NCBI RefSeq assembly: GCF_000025325.1
Contig: NC_013743.1
Span: forward strand, 3,224,001-3,288,000
DNA from: Haloterrigena turkmenica DSM 5511
Lineage (GTDB): Archaea > Halobacteriota > Halobacteria > Halobacteriales > Natrialbaceae
Direction: 5' to 3'
Length of the DNA stretch: 64,000 nt
Notes under the pieces: generated by a model
Told to the model about the DNA's origin: nothing
What the model saw: the letters and a program-made list of their open reading frames with translations, nothing else
Database searches by the model: none
Shown: one piece after another, positions 33,901 through 43,765 of the stretch
How the letters are laid out: each line of letters begins with the position of its first letter
How positions within the stretch are numbered: the first letter of the stretch is position 1
Made by a program: the position numbers and the translations under genes

Positions 33901-34437
33901 ATGGTCAGCCGACCGCCGACGTTCTGTCCCGACTGCGGTACCCGTCTCGAGCCGGCCACCGTCGACGGCCGCGAGCGCGAGCGCTGTCCGGCCTGCGGAG
34001 ACGTGGTCTGGCACAATCCGGTCCCCTGTGCGAGCGTCGCGATCGTCGATCGCTCGCGGGCGGACGCGAGGGTGCTCTGCGTCGAACGCGGGGTCCCGCC
34101 GGGCGTCGGCGAGTGGACCCTCCCCGGCGGCCACATCGAGATCGGCGAGGAGCCCGCGGCGGCCGCCGCGCGCGAACTCGAGGAGGAGACCGGCGTCAGC
34201 GTCGACCCCGGCGCGCTCGAGATCCTGAGCGCGTCCGCGATGGCGCCTCGGGATGGCAAACACGTGATGACGGTCCACTACGTCACCGACCGGGCCGACG
34301 CCGACGGGGAGCCGCTCGCGGGCAGCGACGCGAGCGCGGCCCGGTTCTGGTCGCCGAGCGAGTTCGACGCCTCCGGCGAGACGTTTCGGCCGGTCCACGA
34401 GGAGCGGTTCCGGGAGGCCGCGGCGTACTTCGACTAG
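33901..34437 (+). CDS. Nudix hydrolase with N-terminal zinc ribbon
   Basis: 178 residues. Residues 1-40 are a zinc ribbon (CPDCG ... CPACG), followed by a Nudix domain whose Nudix box runs from GGHIEIG at about 77 to EEETGV (REL then EE). Domain order is that of NADH-pyrophosphatase-type or ADP-ribose-type Nudix hydrolases; the exact nucleotide substrate is not predictable. Same strand as the threonine-synthase-like gene, 25 bases apart; argS follows 58 bases later. Confidence 0.88.
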   Translation: MVSRPPTFCPDCGTRLEPATVDGRERERCPACGDVVWHNPVPCASVAIVDRSRADARVLCVERGVPPGVGEWTLPGGHIEIGEEPAAAAARELEEETGVSVDPGALEILSASAMAPRDGKHVMTVHYVTDRADADGEPLAGSDASAARFWSPSEFDASGETFRPVHEERFREAAAYFD

Positions 34438-34495
34438 TCGCCCTCGTGCGGGCGAACCCGACATTCCTTTACTTCGGCCCTGAATACGGGCGGGT

Positions 34496-36283
34496 ATGTT
34501 CCTTGCCTTACGCGCGGAGGTCGAGGACGCCCTCGAGCGGGCGCTCTCCGAACTCGACTTCCCGACCGACGACCTCGGGATCGAAGAACCGCCGGAAGAC
34601 GTCGACAGCGTCCTCGCCTCGAGCGTGGCCTTCCGACTCGCCGGCGAGGCCGGCGCGCCGCCGCCGCAGGTCGCGGGCCAGCTCGCCGACGAACTCGACG
34701 CCGACGAGCTGACCTACGTCTCTGAGGTACAGACACAGGGCCCCTATCTCAACTTCCTGCCGAGCGACGCCTACCTCGCCGAGACCCTCGAGACGGCGAC
34801 CGCGGAAACCTACGGCGCTCTCGAGGACCGCGACACCTCGGTCGTCGTCGAGCATACGAGCGCGAACCCGACGGGTCCAGTCCACGTCGGCCGCGCCCGC
34901 AATCCGATCATCGGCGACGCCGTCGCGAACCTGCTCGACTACGCCGGCTACGACGTCGATCGCCACTACTACGTCAACGACGCCGGCCGGCAGATGGCCG
35001 TCTTCACGTGGTCCTACGAGACCTTCGACGAGGCGGAGTTAGAGAGCGAGCCGGAACGCGACCGGAAAGAGTACGACCTCGTGCGCTACTACCGGAAAGG
35101 CAACGCCTTCCTCGAGAACGGGCCCGAAGACGAAGTCGAGGAGGCCGAGGCCGAGATCGAGTCGATCATGCAGGGCCTCGAGGCGGGCGACGACGAGGCC
35201 TACGAGCGAGTCAGCGAAGTCGTCGATCAGGTGCTCGGTGGAATGACGGAGTGTCTCGAGCGACTCCCCGCGGAGTTCGACGAGTTCGTCAAGGAAACCC
35301 GGTTCATGCGCAACGGCGACACCGACGACCTCGTCGCTCGGCTGAAGGAACTCGACGAGGCCGTCTACGAGGAGGATGCCTGGCAGCTCGAGCTCGAAGA
35401 CCACGGGATCGACAAGAATCTCGTCTTCCTGCGCTCGGACGGCACCTCGCTGTACGCCACGCGGGACCTGGCCCACCACGAGTGGAAGTTCGACGAGTAC
35501 GACCGCGCGGTGACGGTGCTCGGCGAGGACCACAAGCTGCAGGCCAGACAGCTGCGGACGACCCTCGAGCTGCTCGGCAACGACACCGACGGGCTCCGAC
35601 AGGTGCTCTACTCCTACGTCAACCTCCCCGAGGGGAAGATGTCGACGCGCCGCGGCACGGGCGTCGACTTAGACGACCTGCTCGACGAGGCGATCGACCG
35701 CGCCCGCGAGGAGGTCGAGGACCGCCTGGACGACCGCATCCGCGACGACGACCTGAACGAGGACGATATCGAGCGCATCGCCCACCAGGTCGGCATCGGC
35801 GCCGTCCGGTACGACATCGTCTCTAAACAGCCGACGAAGGCGATCACCTTCGAGTGGGACCAGGCGCTGGACTTCGAGGCCCAGTCAGCGCCGTACGTCC
35901 AGTACGTCCACGCGCGCTGCTGTGGGATCCTGGAAGAGGCCGGCCTCGACCCCGAAACCGCCCTCGCGGCCCAGGACGTCGAACTCGAGGCCCTCGAGGC
36001 CGACCTCCTCGAGACCGACGCCGAACACGACCTCCTCGAGACGATCGCGCGGTTCCCGGCGGTCGTCGACGAGGCAGCCGATGACTTAGAGCCCCACCAG
36101 ATCGCGACCTACACGCGCGAGTTCGCCGACCGGTTCAACGCCTTCTACCGGGAGTGTCCGGTGCTCTCCGACGACGTCGACCCGGACGTCAGGGAGGCCC
36201 GACTCGCGCTCGTTGCCGCGTCGAAACACACGGTCGCCAACGCGCTGTCGATCCTCGGCGTCGAAGCGCCGCGCTCGATGTGA
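34496..36283 (+). CDS. argS: Arginyl-tRNA synthetase
   Basis: 595 residues, full length for class I ArgRS. N-terminal tRNA-contact domain (1-105), HIGH-type motif HVGRARN preceded by SANPTGP, KMSTRRG as the KMSKS-type motif (about 381-387), and a C-terminal anticodon-binding helical domain ([19 protein letters not shown]...). It charges tRNA-Arg. Start ATG 34496 with TATA-like CTTTAC about 30 bases upstream. Confidence 0.97.
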   Translation: MFLALRAEVEDALERALSELDFPTDDLGIEEPPEDVDSVLASSVAFRLAGEAGAPPPQVAGQLADELDADELTYVSEVQTQGPYLNFLPSDAYLAETLETATAETYGALEDRDTSVVVEHTSANPTGPVHVGRARNPIIGDAVANLLDYAGYDVDRHYYVNDAGRQMAVFTWSYETFDEAELESEPERDRKEYDLVRYYRKGNAFLENGPEDEVEEAEAEIESIMQGLEAGDDEAYERVSEVVDQVLGGMTECLERLPAEFDEFVKETRFMRNGDTDDLVARLKELDEAVYEEDAWQLELEDHGIDKNLVFLRSDGTSLYATRDLAHHEWKFDEYDRAVTVLGEDHKLQARQLRTTLELLGNDTDGLRQVLYSYVNLPEGKMSTRRGTGVDLDDLLDEAIDRAREEVEDRLDDRIRDDDLNEDDIERIAHQVGIGAVRYDIVSKQPTKAITFEWDQALDFEAQSAPYVQYVHARCCGILEEAGLDPETALAAQDVELEALEADLLETDAEHDLLETIARFPAVVDEAADDLEPHQIATYTREFADRFNAFYRECPVLSDDVDPDVREARLALVAASKHTVANALSILGVEAPRSM

Positions 36284-36386
36284 CGGCGGTCGGATCGCTC
36301 GCGACTATCAACAGGCGCCGCTGACGGCGGTCGACGGCGTCAAAAAGACCGGTTGCGTCGAATCGTCGATCGGTCGCTGGAACGGC

Positions 36387-36974
36387 TCACTCGGCCGTCG
36401 TCTTCACGTTCTCGAGGAACGCGTTCGCCGAGAGGTCGCCGTTCCGGTAGTCGGCGAGCCAGTCGGTCTTCACGGAGAACGAAATCACCTTCTTGGCGTC
36501 GTGGTCGACGACCCAGTCGACGGCGTCGATCGCGTCCGCGAACGCCTCGACATCGACGATCGCGTTCTCGTGTGCGTCGGCCAGCGTCTCGAGTTCCGCG
36601 TACAGTTTCTGGAGGTCGGTTACTTCGCTCGTCGCGACGACCTCGACCGTCCTGTTCGCTCGCTCGACGGACGTGATCGACACCGCATCGCTCTCGAGGG
36701 AGAGCTTCGAACCGTCGAACCCGGGGATGTCGGCGTCGCTGGTCTCGCCGGTTCCGTCGGACTCCTCGGAGTCACTCTCGTTGCCGTTCTCGGACTCCTC
36801 GTTCTCCGTCTCTTCGTTCTCGGAGTTCTCGTTCTCGGAGTCGTCGTCGGTGATCGACTCGGTCTTGTCGTCGTCGTCCGGATCGTCGTCGTCGTTACCG
36901 CCGCTGCCAGTACAGCCCGCGAGTGCGGTTGTGAGCGCTGCGCCACTGCCAAGGAGGATCTTTCGTCGCTCCAT
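36387..36974 (-). CDS. Predicted Tat lipoprotein, function unknown
   Basis: 195 residues. Twin-arginine start MERRKILLGS and lipobox ALAGC with Cys21, so exported and lipid-anchored. Residues 23-85 are a very acidic, Asn/Glu/Ser-rich linker with repeats of (S/T)EN(E/S)EE; the rest (86-195) looks like a small alpha/beta domain (VSITSVERANRTVEVVATSEV...LYAELETLADAHENAIVDVEAF). Typical of haloarchaeal surface proteins with a salt-adapted spacer. No family assigned. Confidence 0.7.
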   Translation of the reverse strand: MERRKILLGSGAALTTALAGCTGSGGNDDDDPDDDDKTESITDDDSENENSENEETENEESENGNESDSEESDGTGETSDADIPGFDGSKLSLESDAVSITSVERANRTVEVVATSEVTDLQKLYAELETLADAHENAIVDVEAFADAIDAVDWVVDHDAKKVISFSVKTDWLADYRNGDLSANAFLENVKTTAE

Positions 36975-37300
36975 AGGCGACCGATCGCTATGGGATTTGA
37001 TTAGTAATTAGTTCGTTACCGTCACTGCAAAGAGTACGTCGGAAATGTTACCGAAAAATTAGTGTTCACTCTCGAAACCGGTTGTTGGCGCCCGAGCGGC
37101 TCGCTATCGACGAGACGCTCGATAGTATGTACTGTATGAACGACAATATTGACTGATTATCACGATCTCGTGAACGACATCGGAGCTGACGCGAATTGGC
37201 GGACGTAAGTGCGAATCAAGCGGTTCAGGCACCGCCTACCGGCCCAGAGCGGGCGAGACGAGCGCCGTCGCTCGCCGACTCGAGCACTGAGAATCGCCGA
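36975..37300. other. 326-bp intergenic region between lipoprotein and MinD-like gene
   Basis: Promoter side of the lipoprotein gene (AT-rich around 36995-37065 and 37135-37165). No gene, repeat or RNA recognised; the part near 37200-37300 is GC-rich. Confidence 0.5.
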
Positions 37301-38164
37301 TCAGGTGTCGGATTCGGCTTCCGTGATCGCACTCGAGACGTCGTCGTGGGCGGCCTCCCGCTCGGTGGACTCCTCATCGGTAGGATCGTCGGACGAGTCG
37401 GCGGAGTCGGCCGCGGCGGACTCGGATTCGGCGTCTACCGCCGTGTCGGCGACCTCGATGCCGGCCAGATCGGCCGCGAGTTGGCGGTAGGCGCCGGCGG
37501 CGGGGCCGTCGGGTTCGTAGACGACCAGCGGCGTCCCGGCGTAGACGCTCTCGCGGGCCGCGGGATCGTCCGGGATCGTCGCCAGCAGCGGCGTCTCGAG
37601 GCGCGCGGCGATCTCCTCGTAGGAGACGTCGCTGTCGGGCCGGGTTCGCGTGACGACGAGTCCCGAGACCTCGCCGCCGGCGCGTTCGGTCAACTCAAGT
37701 GTTTTCTTCGAGTCGTGGACCGCCGCGGGTTCGGGCGTGGAGACGAGGACGACGGCGTCGGCCAGCCCGAGCGGGAGCACGGTTTCGTGGCTGACGCCGG
37801 CGCCGACGTCGAGAAACACGTAGTCGAACCGCTCGCGGAGGTCCTCGACGACCTCGCGCAGGCCCTCGGGGGAGGTGTCGGCGTACTCGTCGAGGCTGGT
37901 TCCGCTCGGGACCGCGACGATGTTATCGGTGATTCGGTAGGTGGCGTCGTCGACCGACGCGTCGCCGGACAGCACATCGTGCAGCGTCGTCGAATCGGGG
38001 GTGAGGCTGACGAACCCGGCGAGGTTCGCCATCCCGAGGTCGGCGTCGACGATGGCGACGCGCTCGCCGGCCTGGGCCAGCGCCGTGCCGAGGTTCACCG
38101 TCGTCGTCGTCTTCCCGACGCCGCCCTTCCCGCTCGCGATAGCATAGACCGTCTCGTGAGACAT
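37301..38164 (-). CDS. minD: MinD/ParA-like P-loop ATPase
   Basis: 287 residues. Deviant Walker A GKGGVGKTTT at residues 12-21, VDADLGMANLA and YVFLDVGAGVS as switch and Walker B regions. N-terminal ATPase domain of about 230 residues and an acidic disordered tail (SESAAADSADSSDDP...). Haloarchaea carry several MinD paralogues with roles in positioning of motility structures or cell division-like processes; this one is not in such an operon. A 14-bp palindrome (38172-38185) lies just before the start and a TATA-like CCTTAAAAC (38198-38206) behind it. Confidence 0.85.
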   Translation of the reverse strand: MSHETVYAIASGKGGVGKTTTTVNLGTALAQAGERVAIVDADLGMANLAGFVSLTPDSTTLHDVLSGDASVDDATYRITDNIVAVPSGTSLDEYADTSPEGLREVVEDLRERFDYVFLDVGAGVSHETVLPLGLADAVVLVSTPEPAAVHDSKKTLELTERAGGEVSGLVVTRTRPDSDVSYEEIAARLETPLLATIPDDPAARESVYAGTPLVVYEPDGPAAGAYRQLAADLAGIEVADTAVDAESESAAADSADSSDDPTDEESTEREAAHDDVSSAITEAESDT

Positions 38165-38171
38165 ACTGGAT

Positions 38172-38185
38172 ACTGTCCGGACAGT
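38172..38185. promoter_or_regulatory. 14-bp palindrome at the minD-like promoter
   Basis: ACTGTCCGGACAGT, a perfect palindrome between the TATA-like site (38198-38206, minus strand) and the start codon at 38164, so it would lie at or near the transcription start. A possible operator. Confidence 0.45.
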
Positions 38186-38346
38186 GGAACGGGAGGACCT
38201 TAAAACGTGACCTCGGCACGCGACTCGACACTGACTCGCAAACACCGAGCGGTCGACCGCGGACGCGACGGGGAGTCGCCCGTGAACCTCCCGTCGACAT
38301 CGCCGTCTCAAAGAATACTTACCCACAGGACCGTTTCCTAGGGACA

Positions 38347-39606
38347 ATGAGCCAGGAGGGCGAACAGGAGCAATCCGACCGGAAGAAATACGAGTTCCGG
38401 AAGGTCATCGAGGATCTCAAGGATTTCGACGGGTCCGGGACACAGCTTGTAACGATCTACGTTCCCGACGATAGACAGGTCAGTGACGTCGTTCAACACG
38501 TTACACAGGAACACAGCGAAGCGGCCAACATCAAGTCCAAACAGACGCGGACGGCCGTCCAGGACGCGCTGACGAGCATCAAGGACCGACTTCGGTACTA
38601 CGACACCTATCCGCCGGAGAACGGACTCGTGCTATTCTCGGGTGCCGTCGACAGCAGCGGTGGTCGGACCGAGATGGTCACCCGAGTGCTCGAGAGCCCG
38701 CCCCAGCCAGTCGAATCCTTCCGCTATCACTGCGACTCGGACTTTCTGACCGAACCCCTCGAGGAGATGCTGGCGGACAAGGGCCTCTACGGCCTGATCG
38801 TCCTCGACCGACGCGAGGCCAACGTCGGTTGGCTGAAGGGCAAACGCATCGAGCCCGTCAAGTCCGCCTCCTCGCTGGTTCCCGGCAAACAGCGCAAAGG
38901 TGGCCAGTCCGCCCAGCGATTCGCCCGCCTGCGCCTCGAGGCCATCGACAACTTCTATCAGGAGGTCGCGGGGATGGCGAACGATCTGTTCGTCCCCCGG
39001 CGCCACGAACTCGACGGGATCCTCGTCGGCGGTCCCTCGCCGACCAAAGACGAGTTCTTAGACGGCGACTACCTTCACCACGAGATTCAGGATAACGTCA
39101 TCGGCAAGTTCGACGTCGCCTACACCGACGAATCCGGCCTGAAGGACCTCGTCGACAACGCCGAAGAGGCGCTGGCCGACGCCGAGGTGATGAAGGACAA
39201 GAAGGAGATGGAGGAGTTCTTCGAGGAACTCAACGCGGGCGATCTGGCCACCTACGGCTTCGAACAGACCCGCCGGAACCTCATGATGGGCGCGGTCGAC
39301 CGACTGCTCATCAGCGAGGATCTTCGCAAGGACGTCGTCACCTACGACTGTCCGGAGTGTGGCAACACCGACCGCGAGGTCATCGACCGCCGCAAGTCCA
39401 CGCCCGACCACACCTGCAGCGACTGCGGGACCGAGGTCGAGGCGACCGACGAGGACCGCGAGGACGCGATCGACCACCTCATCGAGATCGCCGAACAGCG
39501 GGGGACCGAGACCAAGTTCATCTCGACGGACTTCGAGAAGGGCGAACAGCTCTACAACGCCTTCGGCGGCTTCGCCGGGCTCCTGCGGTACTCCACGGGC
39601 GTCTAA
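38347..39606 (+). CDS. prf1: Peptide chain release factor aRF1
   Basis: 419 residues. NIKS at 61-64 in the stop-codon-decoding domain, GGQ at 185-187 (KQRKGGQSAQRFARL) in the peptidyl-tRNA hydrolysis domain, and a C-terminal domain with zinc motif CPECG ... CSDCG. Terminates translation at all three stop codons. TATA-like AATACTTA (38313-38320) is about 30 bases upstream of the ATG. Divergent from minD. Confidence 0.97.
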   Translation: MSQEGEQEQSDRKKYEFRKVIEDLKDFDGSGTQLVTIYVPDDRQVSDVVQHVTQEHSEAANIKSKQTRTAVQDALTSIKDRLRYYDTYPPENGLVLFSGAVDSSGGRTEMVTRVLESPPQPVESFRYHCDSDFLTEPLEEMLADKGLYGLIVLDRREANVGWLKGKRIEPVKSASSLVPGKQRKGGQSAQRFARLRLEAIDNFYQEVAGMANDLFVPRRHELDGILVGGPSPTKDEFLDGDYLHHEIQDNVIGKFDVAYTDESGLKDLVDNAEEALADAEVMKDKKEMEEFFEELNAGDLATYGFEQTRRNLMMGAVDRLLISEDLRKDVVTYDCPECGNTDREVIDRRKSTPDHTCSDCGTEVEATDEDREDAIDHLIEIAEQRGTETKFISTDFEKGEQLYNAFGGFAGLLRYSTGV

Positions 39607-39827
39607 GCTCCGTACGCTCCGTTCGCCCGTCCGATCGTCGGCGCTCTCCTCTCTCGGCTTCGGACAGAACGTTCACCGTCGGCCACCGCTCGAGCGAACG
39701 CGTTCCCCGTACGGGGCCGTTACCAGTAAGTTGTAATCTCTCCAGTATCGGGAGAAGGGGTGCATTCGCCGATTAGCGGATGTAACGAACCCTATCCTTT
39801 TCGATCGATCGCTGACGTCGCTCAAAT

Positions 39828-41243
39828 ATGTGGCAGACATCGACGCGCCGAGGGGTACTCGAGGGTGTCGCGGTCGGGGGACTCGTTCCCGTCGCCGCTA
39901 CAGGGACCGCCGCGGCGCGGACGGCGAGTCAGGACGGATCGATCGACGTAACGATTCAGGGGACGAACAGTCCGGTCGAGACTGGGGCCGTTCTCGAGGT
40001 GACCGCGACGGTCGAAAACGGCGGCAGCGGGTCCGTATCGACCGACGCCGTGCTCGTCGTCGGCCACGATCCGACGGTCGTCGACACGCAACCGATACAG
40101 GTGGGAGCCGGCGCCACGGAGACCGTCGAACTCACGTTCGAGACGGCGATCGTCAACAACGATCAGGAGTTTCCCGTCTGGGTCGTCGTCGACGACGCGA
40201 CCGATCAAACGAACGTCCTCGTCTACGCGGACGCGCCGCCGGTCACGATCGATATCGTTCGCACGAACGATCCCCTCGCGACCGGTGAGGTCCTCGAGGT
40301 GGTCGCACAGCTCGAGACCGAGGGCGACGTGTCGGCAACGGAAACAGTTGAGTTGGTCGTCGGCCACAATCCGACGACCGTCGATTCGGCGACCGTCTCG
40401 GTGCCGTCCACCGGCGGCCGATGGGTGACCCTGGAGTTCGAGACGGCGCTCGTCGACAACACCCAGGAGTTCCCGGTCCGAGTGGTCGGCTCGTCCGATT
40501 CGGCCGAACGGACCGTCCGCGTGATCGGGAGGAACGACGACCCCGTCGAGACGGACGTGACCTTCACCTCGTGTACGCGGGCGGAGGTCTCGGGCACGTT
40601 CGGCGACGGCGACAGCGTGGCGGCGAGCACCGGCTTCTACGACGATGCCGGAGGCGAACCGCTCTACGGGAACACGATCATCGAGGACTGGATCGAGATC
40701 GGCAGCCACGTCGACGCACCGTTCTCGGGGACGATCGTCTTCGAGATCGGCGACGAACGCGACGTCTCCGCCACGCCCGACGGCGCTCGCGTGGAGATCC
40801 CGGATTACGGCGAGCTCGGGACGGTGCTGACCGGGATCACGCTGCCGCCGGACTACCCGACCGCGACGATCTCCCGCTCGAACCCGCAGGCGCAATCCTG
40901 TCTCGAGGAGATCGAGAGCGGAGCCGGGGGCGGTGAAGGGACGCTCTCGGTCTCGATTACCGGGACGAACACGCCCGTTAACGCCGGCGACTACCTCGAG
41001 GTGACGGCGGTCGTCGAGAACACCGGCGGCGGATCGGCCTCCGGCACTGTCGCGCTCGTCGTCGGTCACGATCCCCAACAGGTCGACTCGACGACCGTCT
41101 CCCTCGAGTCGGGCGCGAGCGAGACCGTGTCGCTGGGCTATACGACCTATCCAGCGGCGCAGACGACCGAGTTCCCGGTTCGGATCGAGAGCGCGGACGA
41201 CTCTGCCGTCCGGTCGGTCACCGTCTACGGCACCGAGAGCTAG
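39828..41243 (+). CDS. Tat-exported protein with CARDB-like repeats
   Basis: 471 residues. Start MWQTSTRRGVLEGVAVGGLVPVAATGTAAA is a Tat signal (RR at 7-8, cleavage after AAA likely). Three beta-repeats with the same phrases: G(T)N(S/T)P(V)...GxxLEVTA(T/V)VENGG...VVGHDP..VD at about residues 38-135, 136-235 and 365-470. These resemble CARDB or NEW3 extracellular beta-sandwich repeats. Between repeat 2 and 3 lies a different domain (about 240-360) with conserved Cys pair. Function unknown; likely cell-surface or secreted. Confidence 0.8.
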   Translation: MWQTSTRRGVLEGVAVGGLVPVAATGTAAARTASQDGSIDVTIQGTNSPVETGAVLEVTATVENGGSGSVSTDAVLVVGHDPTVVDTQPIQVGAGATETVELTFETAIVNNDQEFPVWVVVDDATDQTNVLVYADAPPVTIDIVRTNDPLATGEVLEVVAQLETEGDVSATETVELVVGHNPTTVDSATVSVPSTGGRWVTLEFETALVDNTQEFPVRVVGSSDSAERTVRVIGRNDDPVETDVTFTSCTRAEVSGTFGDGDSVAASTGFYDDAGGEPLYGNTIIEDWIEIGSHVDAPFSGTIVFEIGDERDVSATPDGARVEIPDYGELGTVLTGITLPPDYPTATISRSNPQAQSCLEEIESGAGGGEGTLSVSITGTNTPVNAGDYLEVTAVVENTGGGSASGTVALVVGHDPQQVDSTTVSLESGASETVSLGYTTYPAAQTTEFPVRIESADDSAVRSVTVYGTES

Positions 41244-41406
41244 GATCGCGAGTCGCGAGGGCGGTCACGCCTGCCGAAGAGCGCTCATCGAAGCCTGAAA
41301 ACGGCGACGGCATCGACTCGAGGCGCCGAGGTAGCGATGCGACCGCCCCAAGCGGAACGGACCAACGCGCTCGGAAACGGGAAGCCGAACTCGCGGGCGG
41401 GTGAGA

Positions 41407-41652
41407 TTAGAGCGTTCCGCGGAGGCGGACCGCGTCGTCGGTGATCTCCGCGATGCTTCCCTCGTCGAGCGGGTGGGCCTCCTCGCTTCTGGATCCCCAG
41501 CCGAGTTTCGCCGCGATCGTGTCCGTCAAACTCGGATTCGGTTCGACGTAGCCGCGACCGTCGTGGACGTCGACCAGTCGGCCGATTTCGGTCCCGTCGG
41601 TGTTCAGGACCCGTTTCCCCTCGTCCGCCTCAGTGAGTATCCTCTCGCTCAT
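41407..41652 (-). CDS. PRC-barrel-like small protein, third paralogue
   Basis: 81 residues with no acidic tail. Pattern MSERILTEADEGKRV...GTEIGRLVDVHDGRGYVEP...GWGSRSEE...EITDDAVRL is the same as in the two copies at 2765-3992, including the central GWG. Unlike those it lacks the duplicated 5' box. Function unknown. Confidence 0.72.
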   Translation of the reverse strand: MSERILTEADEGKRVLNTDGTEIGRLVDVHDGRGYVEPNPSLTDTIAAKLGWGSRSEEAHPLDEGSIAEITDDAVRLRGTL

Positions 41653-41894
41653 GCTCGTTCGACACTGGTTCGCGCGTCGCGTGCGATCCGGCGGTCGGAC
41701 CGGCTAGCCGACGCCAAGCAGACGCGAGCAATAAATCGCCGAAATCGTTCCGCGGGTCACCGGTCCGTTATCGGACTCGCGTGCGCTATCGCTCGAGTAG
41801 GCACCGGTTACGCCGCGATATCAGCGTTCGGCGCCCCTCGAAGCGGTGCACAACAGAAGGGTTATGCCGGTAGTCGCGTATTACCAGTCGATCA

Positions 41895-42644
41895 ATGGAC
41901 GAATCCCCTCCCTTCGCCGCGTCGTTCGACGACCCCCGGATCACGCCCCAGTTCTGCCGCCGGGTGCCCGGGTCGTCCGGCGACTGTATTCTTCTCGGCG
42001 TCGTCCACGACCACCCCGCAAGCATCGCGCGCGTCGAGCGTATCCTCGAGTCGGTCGACCCCGAGACGGTCGCCCTCGAGTTGCCGTCGGCGGCCCTTCC
42101 GCTGTACCGCGCCTACGCCCGCGACGGCTCCGCGTCGTCCCCGCCCCGCTTCGGCGGCGAGATGAGCGCCGCGATCCACGCGGCACCCGAGGCCGACGTC
42201 GTCGGCATCGACGCGCCGAACTGGTCGTTCGTCCGGCGACTCGTGACGCGGCTGATCGCCGACCGCGTCTCGCCGTCGACGGCCCGCCGCGTCCTCTCGG
42301 GACTGGGCGGGGCGACACGGGAAGCGTTGACCTGCCGCGTCGCGGCGACGCTGACCCACGCGACGTCGATGACCATCGCCTGCGACGATCCGATCGAGTA
42401 CGACTGCGACCACGACGACACGCCGGAGCGCCAGGCCGCCCACGAGCGCTCCCACGTCGCCAGCGTCCAGGCGCTGCTGGGCAGCGTTGCGACCGAGGGC
42501 AGCGCGCTCACCTACCGCGACGACACCCGCGAGCGCTGTATGATCGATCGGCTCGAGGCCAAGCGAACCGAGACCGAGGGCGACATCGTCGCCGTCGTCG
42601 GCGTCGATCACCTCGAGACGCTGGCGGACGCGCTGTCGCCGTAG
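41895..42644 (+). CDS. TraB-like domain protein
   Basis: 249 residues. The pattern ILLGVVHDHPAS, ESVDPETVALELPSAALPLY, a middle region and VAVVGVDHLETL near the end is that of the TraB/GumN-like family, whose members are proposed metal-dependent hydrolases. TATA-like GTATTACC (about 41878-41885) precedes the ATG. No partner gene adjacent. Confidence 0.75.
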   Translation: MDESPPFAASFDDPRITPQFCRRVPGSSGDCILLGVVHDHPASIARVERILESVDPETVALELPSAALPLYRAYARDGSASSPPRFGGEMSAAIHAAPEADVVGIDAPNWSFVRRLVTRLIADRVSPSTARRVLSGLGGATREALTCRVAATLTHATSMTIACDDPIEYDCDHDDTPERQAAHERSHVASVQALLGSVATEGSALTYRDDTRERCMIDRLEAKRTETEGDIVAVVGVDHLETLADALSP

Positions 42645-42787
42645 AACCGCCGAGTCGCTTTTCGCGGCCGTAGCCGTCGCATCGGCAGCGGGAACGCCGA
42701 ACGAGACGAGTTTCGAGCCGTGTCGTCACTGCGTAGGCGACGGAGCCGACGACCGACGAAAAGTGGCGAGAAGCGGCGAGGAGCAGG

Positions 42788-43108
42788 TTATCGCCGCGCG
42801 GGCGGTTCGATCAGGATTTCGCCGTCGCTCGAGACCGTCACGTAGTGGTCGCGAACGGTGAAGTCGAGCGAGCCGCCGCTTCGCTGGCGGCCGTCGTGGC
42901 GCGGGCGGAAGAGCCTGTCCAGGGCTTCGGGATCGATGGCGTCGTACAGCGAGACGTAGCCGTCGGTGACGTCCGTTCCCATGCAGTCGGCTAACGCGTG
43001 GCTCACGGTCGTACTGAGCCTGGCCGAACTGTCCGGGTCGTGCGTTGCGCGGTAGACCGATGGAGAGCGAGACTGCGAAGCGGGGGAGTGAGTAGGGTTT
43101 CCGTGCAT
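42788..43108 (-). CDS. HalOD1-type output domain protein
   Basis: 106 residues from ATG 43108. The C-terminal half (VTDGYVSLYDAIDPEALDRLF...SLDFTVRDHYVTVSSDGEILIEPP) has the pattern of the haloarchaeal HalOD1 output domain, usually attached to receiver domains; here it stands alone. An in-frame ATG at 43165 would add 19 residues; the shorter start is chosen because the extra part is Arg-rich and a GGAGG stands about 15 bases before 43108. Role presumably regulatory, by analogy. Confidence 0.65.
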   Translation of the reverse strand: MHGNPTHSPASQSRSPSVYRATHDPDSSARLSTTVSHALADCMGTDVTDGYVSLYDAIDPEALDRLFRPRHDGRQRSGGSLDFTVRDHYVTVSSDGEILIEPPARR

Positions 43109-43342
43109 GACTGTTCGTCGTCTCCTCCCACTCTGTGTTTGAAGACCAAAAGCGTAATTGTTCATTACTCGGCTACTTTGCCAGGCATATCGGATATTAG
43201 TCGGGCAATGTGATAGTCAGAATTTCGCGAATGGCGGATCGAACGGCGCAAGGTCGGCTCGAGGAACGGTTCCGAACTGACTGCCTCGAGACGGCTTCCG
43301 ATCGTCGAAGCGGCAACCCGAATCGAGCCCGACGGGACGGAC

Positions 43343-43672
43343 TCACCGGCGGAGCGTCGAGATACAGTTCCAGCAGTACGTAAAGGTCTGATCGGCTTCG
43401 TTCCGAACGCCGCAGTGGGGACAGCGGATCGTCTCGCCATCGAACTCGAGGTCGTAGTCGCCCTCGGGGTCCTCGGGGTCGCCGAGGTCGTCGACCGCGC
43501 GCGGATACCGGTCCGGCCCCGGCGGAGTTCGGGAGCTCGCGCGGTCGGGATCGGCGAACGAGGGAGAACCCGTACTGTCGCCGTCGTCTCCCCGGACATA
43601 GACGTAGTACAGTACCAAGTGGAGGAGGGCGAACAACACCACGTAGCCGATGAGCCAGCCCCAGAGCTCCAT
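43343..43672 (-). CDS. Membrane-anchored zinc-ribbon protein (DUF7577-like)
   Basis: 109 residues from ATG 43672. One N-terminal membrane helix (LWGWLIGYVVLFALLHLVLYYVYV), an acidic linker, then a zinc ribbon CPHCG ... CWNC at the C-terminus. The ribbon resembles double-zinc-ribbon-type domains of small haloarchaeal membrane proteins. Function unknown. A TTG seven codons upstream is a possible alternative start. Confidence 0.72.
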   Translation of the reverse strand: MELWGWLIGYVVLFALLHLVLYYVYVRGDDGDSTGSPSFADPDRASSRTPPGPDRYPRAVDDLGDPEDPEGDYDLEFDGETIRCPHCGVRNEADQTFTYCWNCISTLRR

Positions 43673-43765
43673 CAGTATGCGATAGGTTCTCAAGGCACTT
43701 GGATATTCCCCGCCTCAGGGATCGCTGAGAGTCAGAATGGAGCGACTAACAGGCTCGACGACCGG

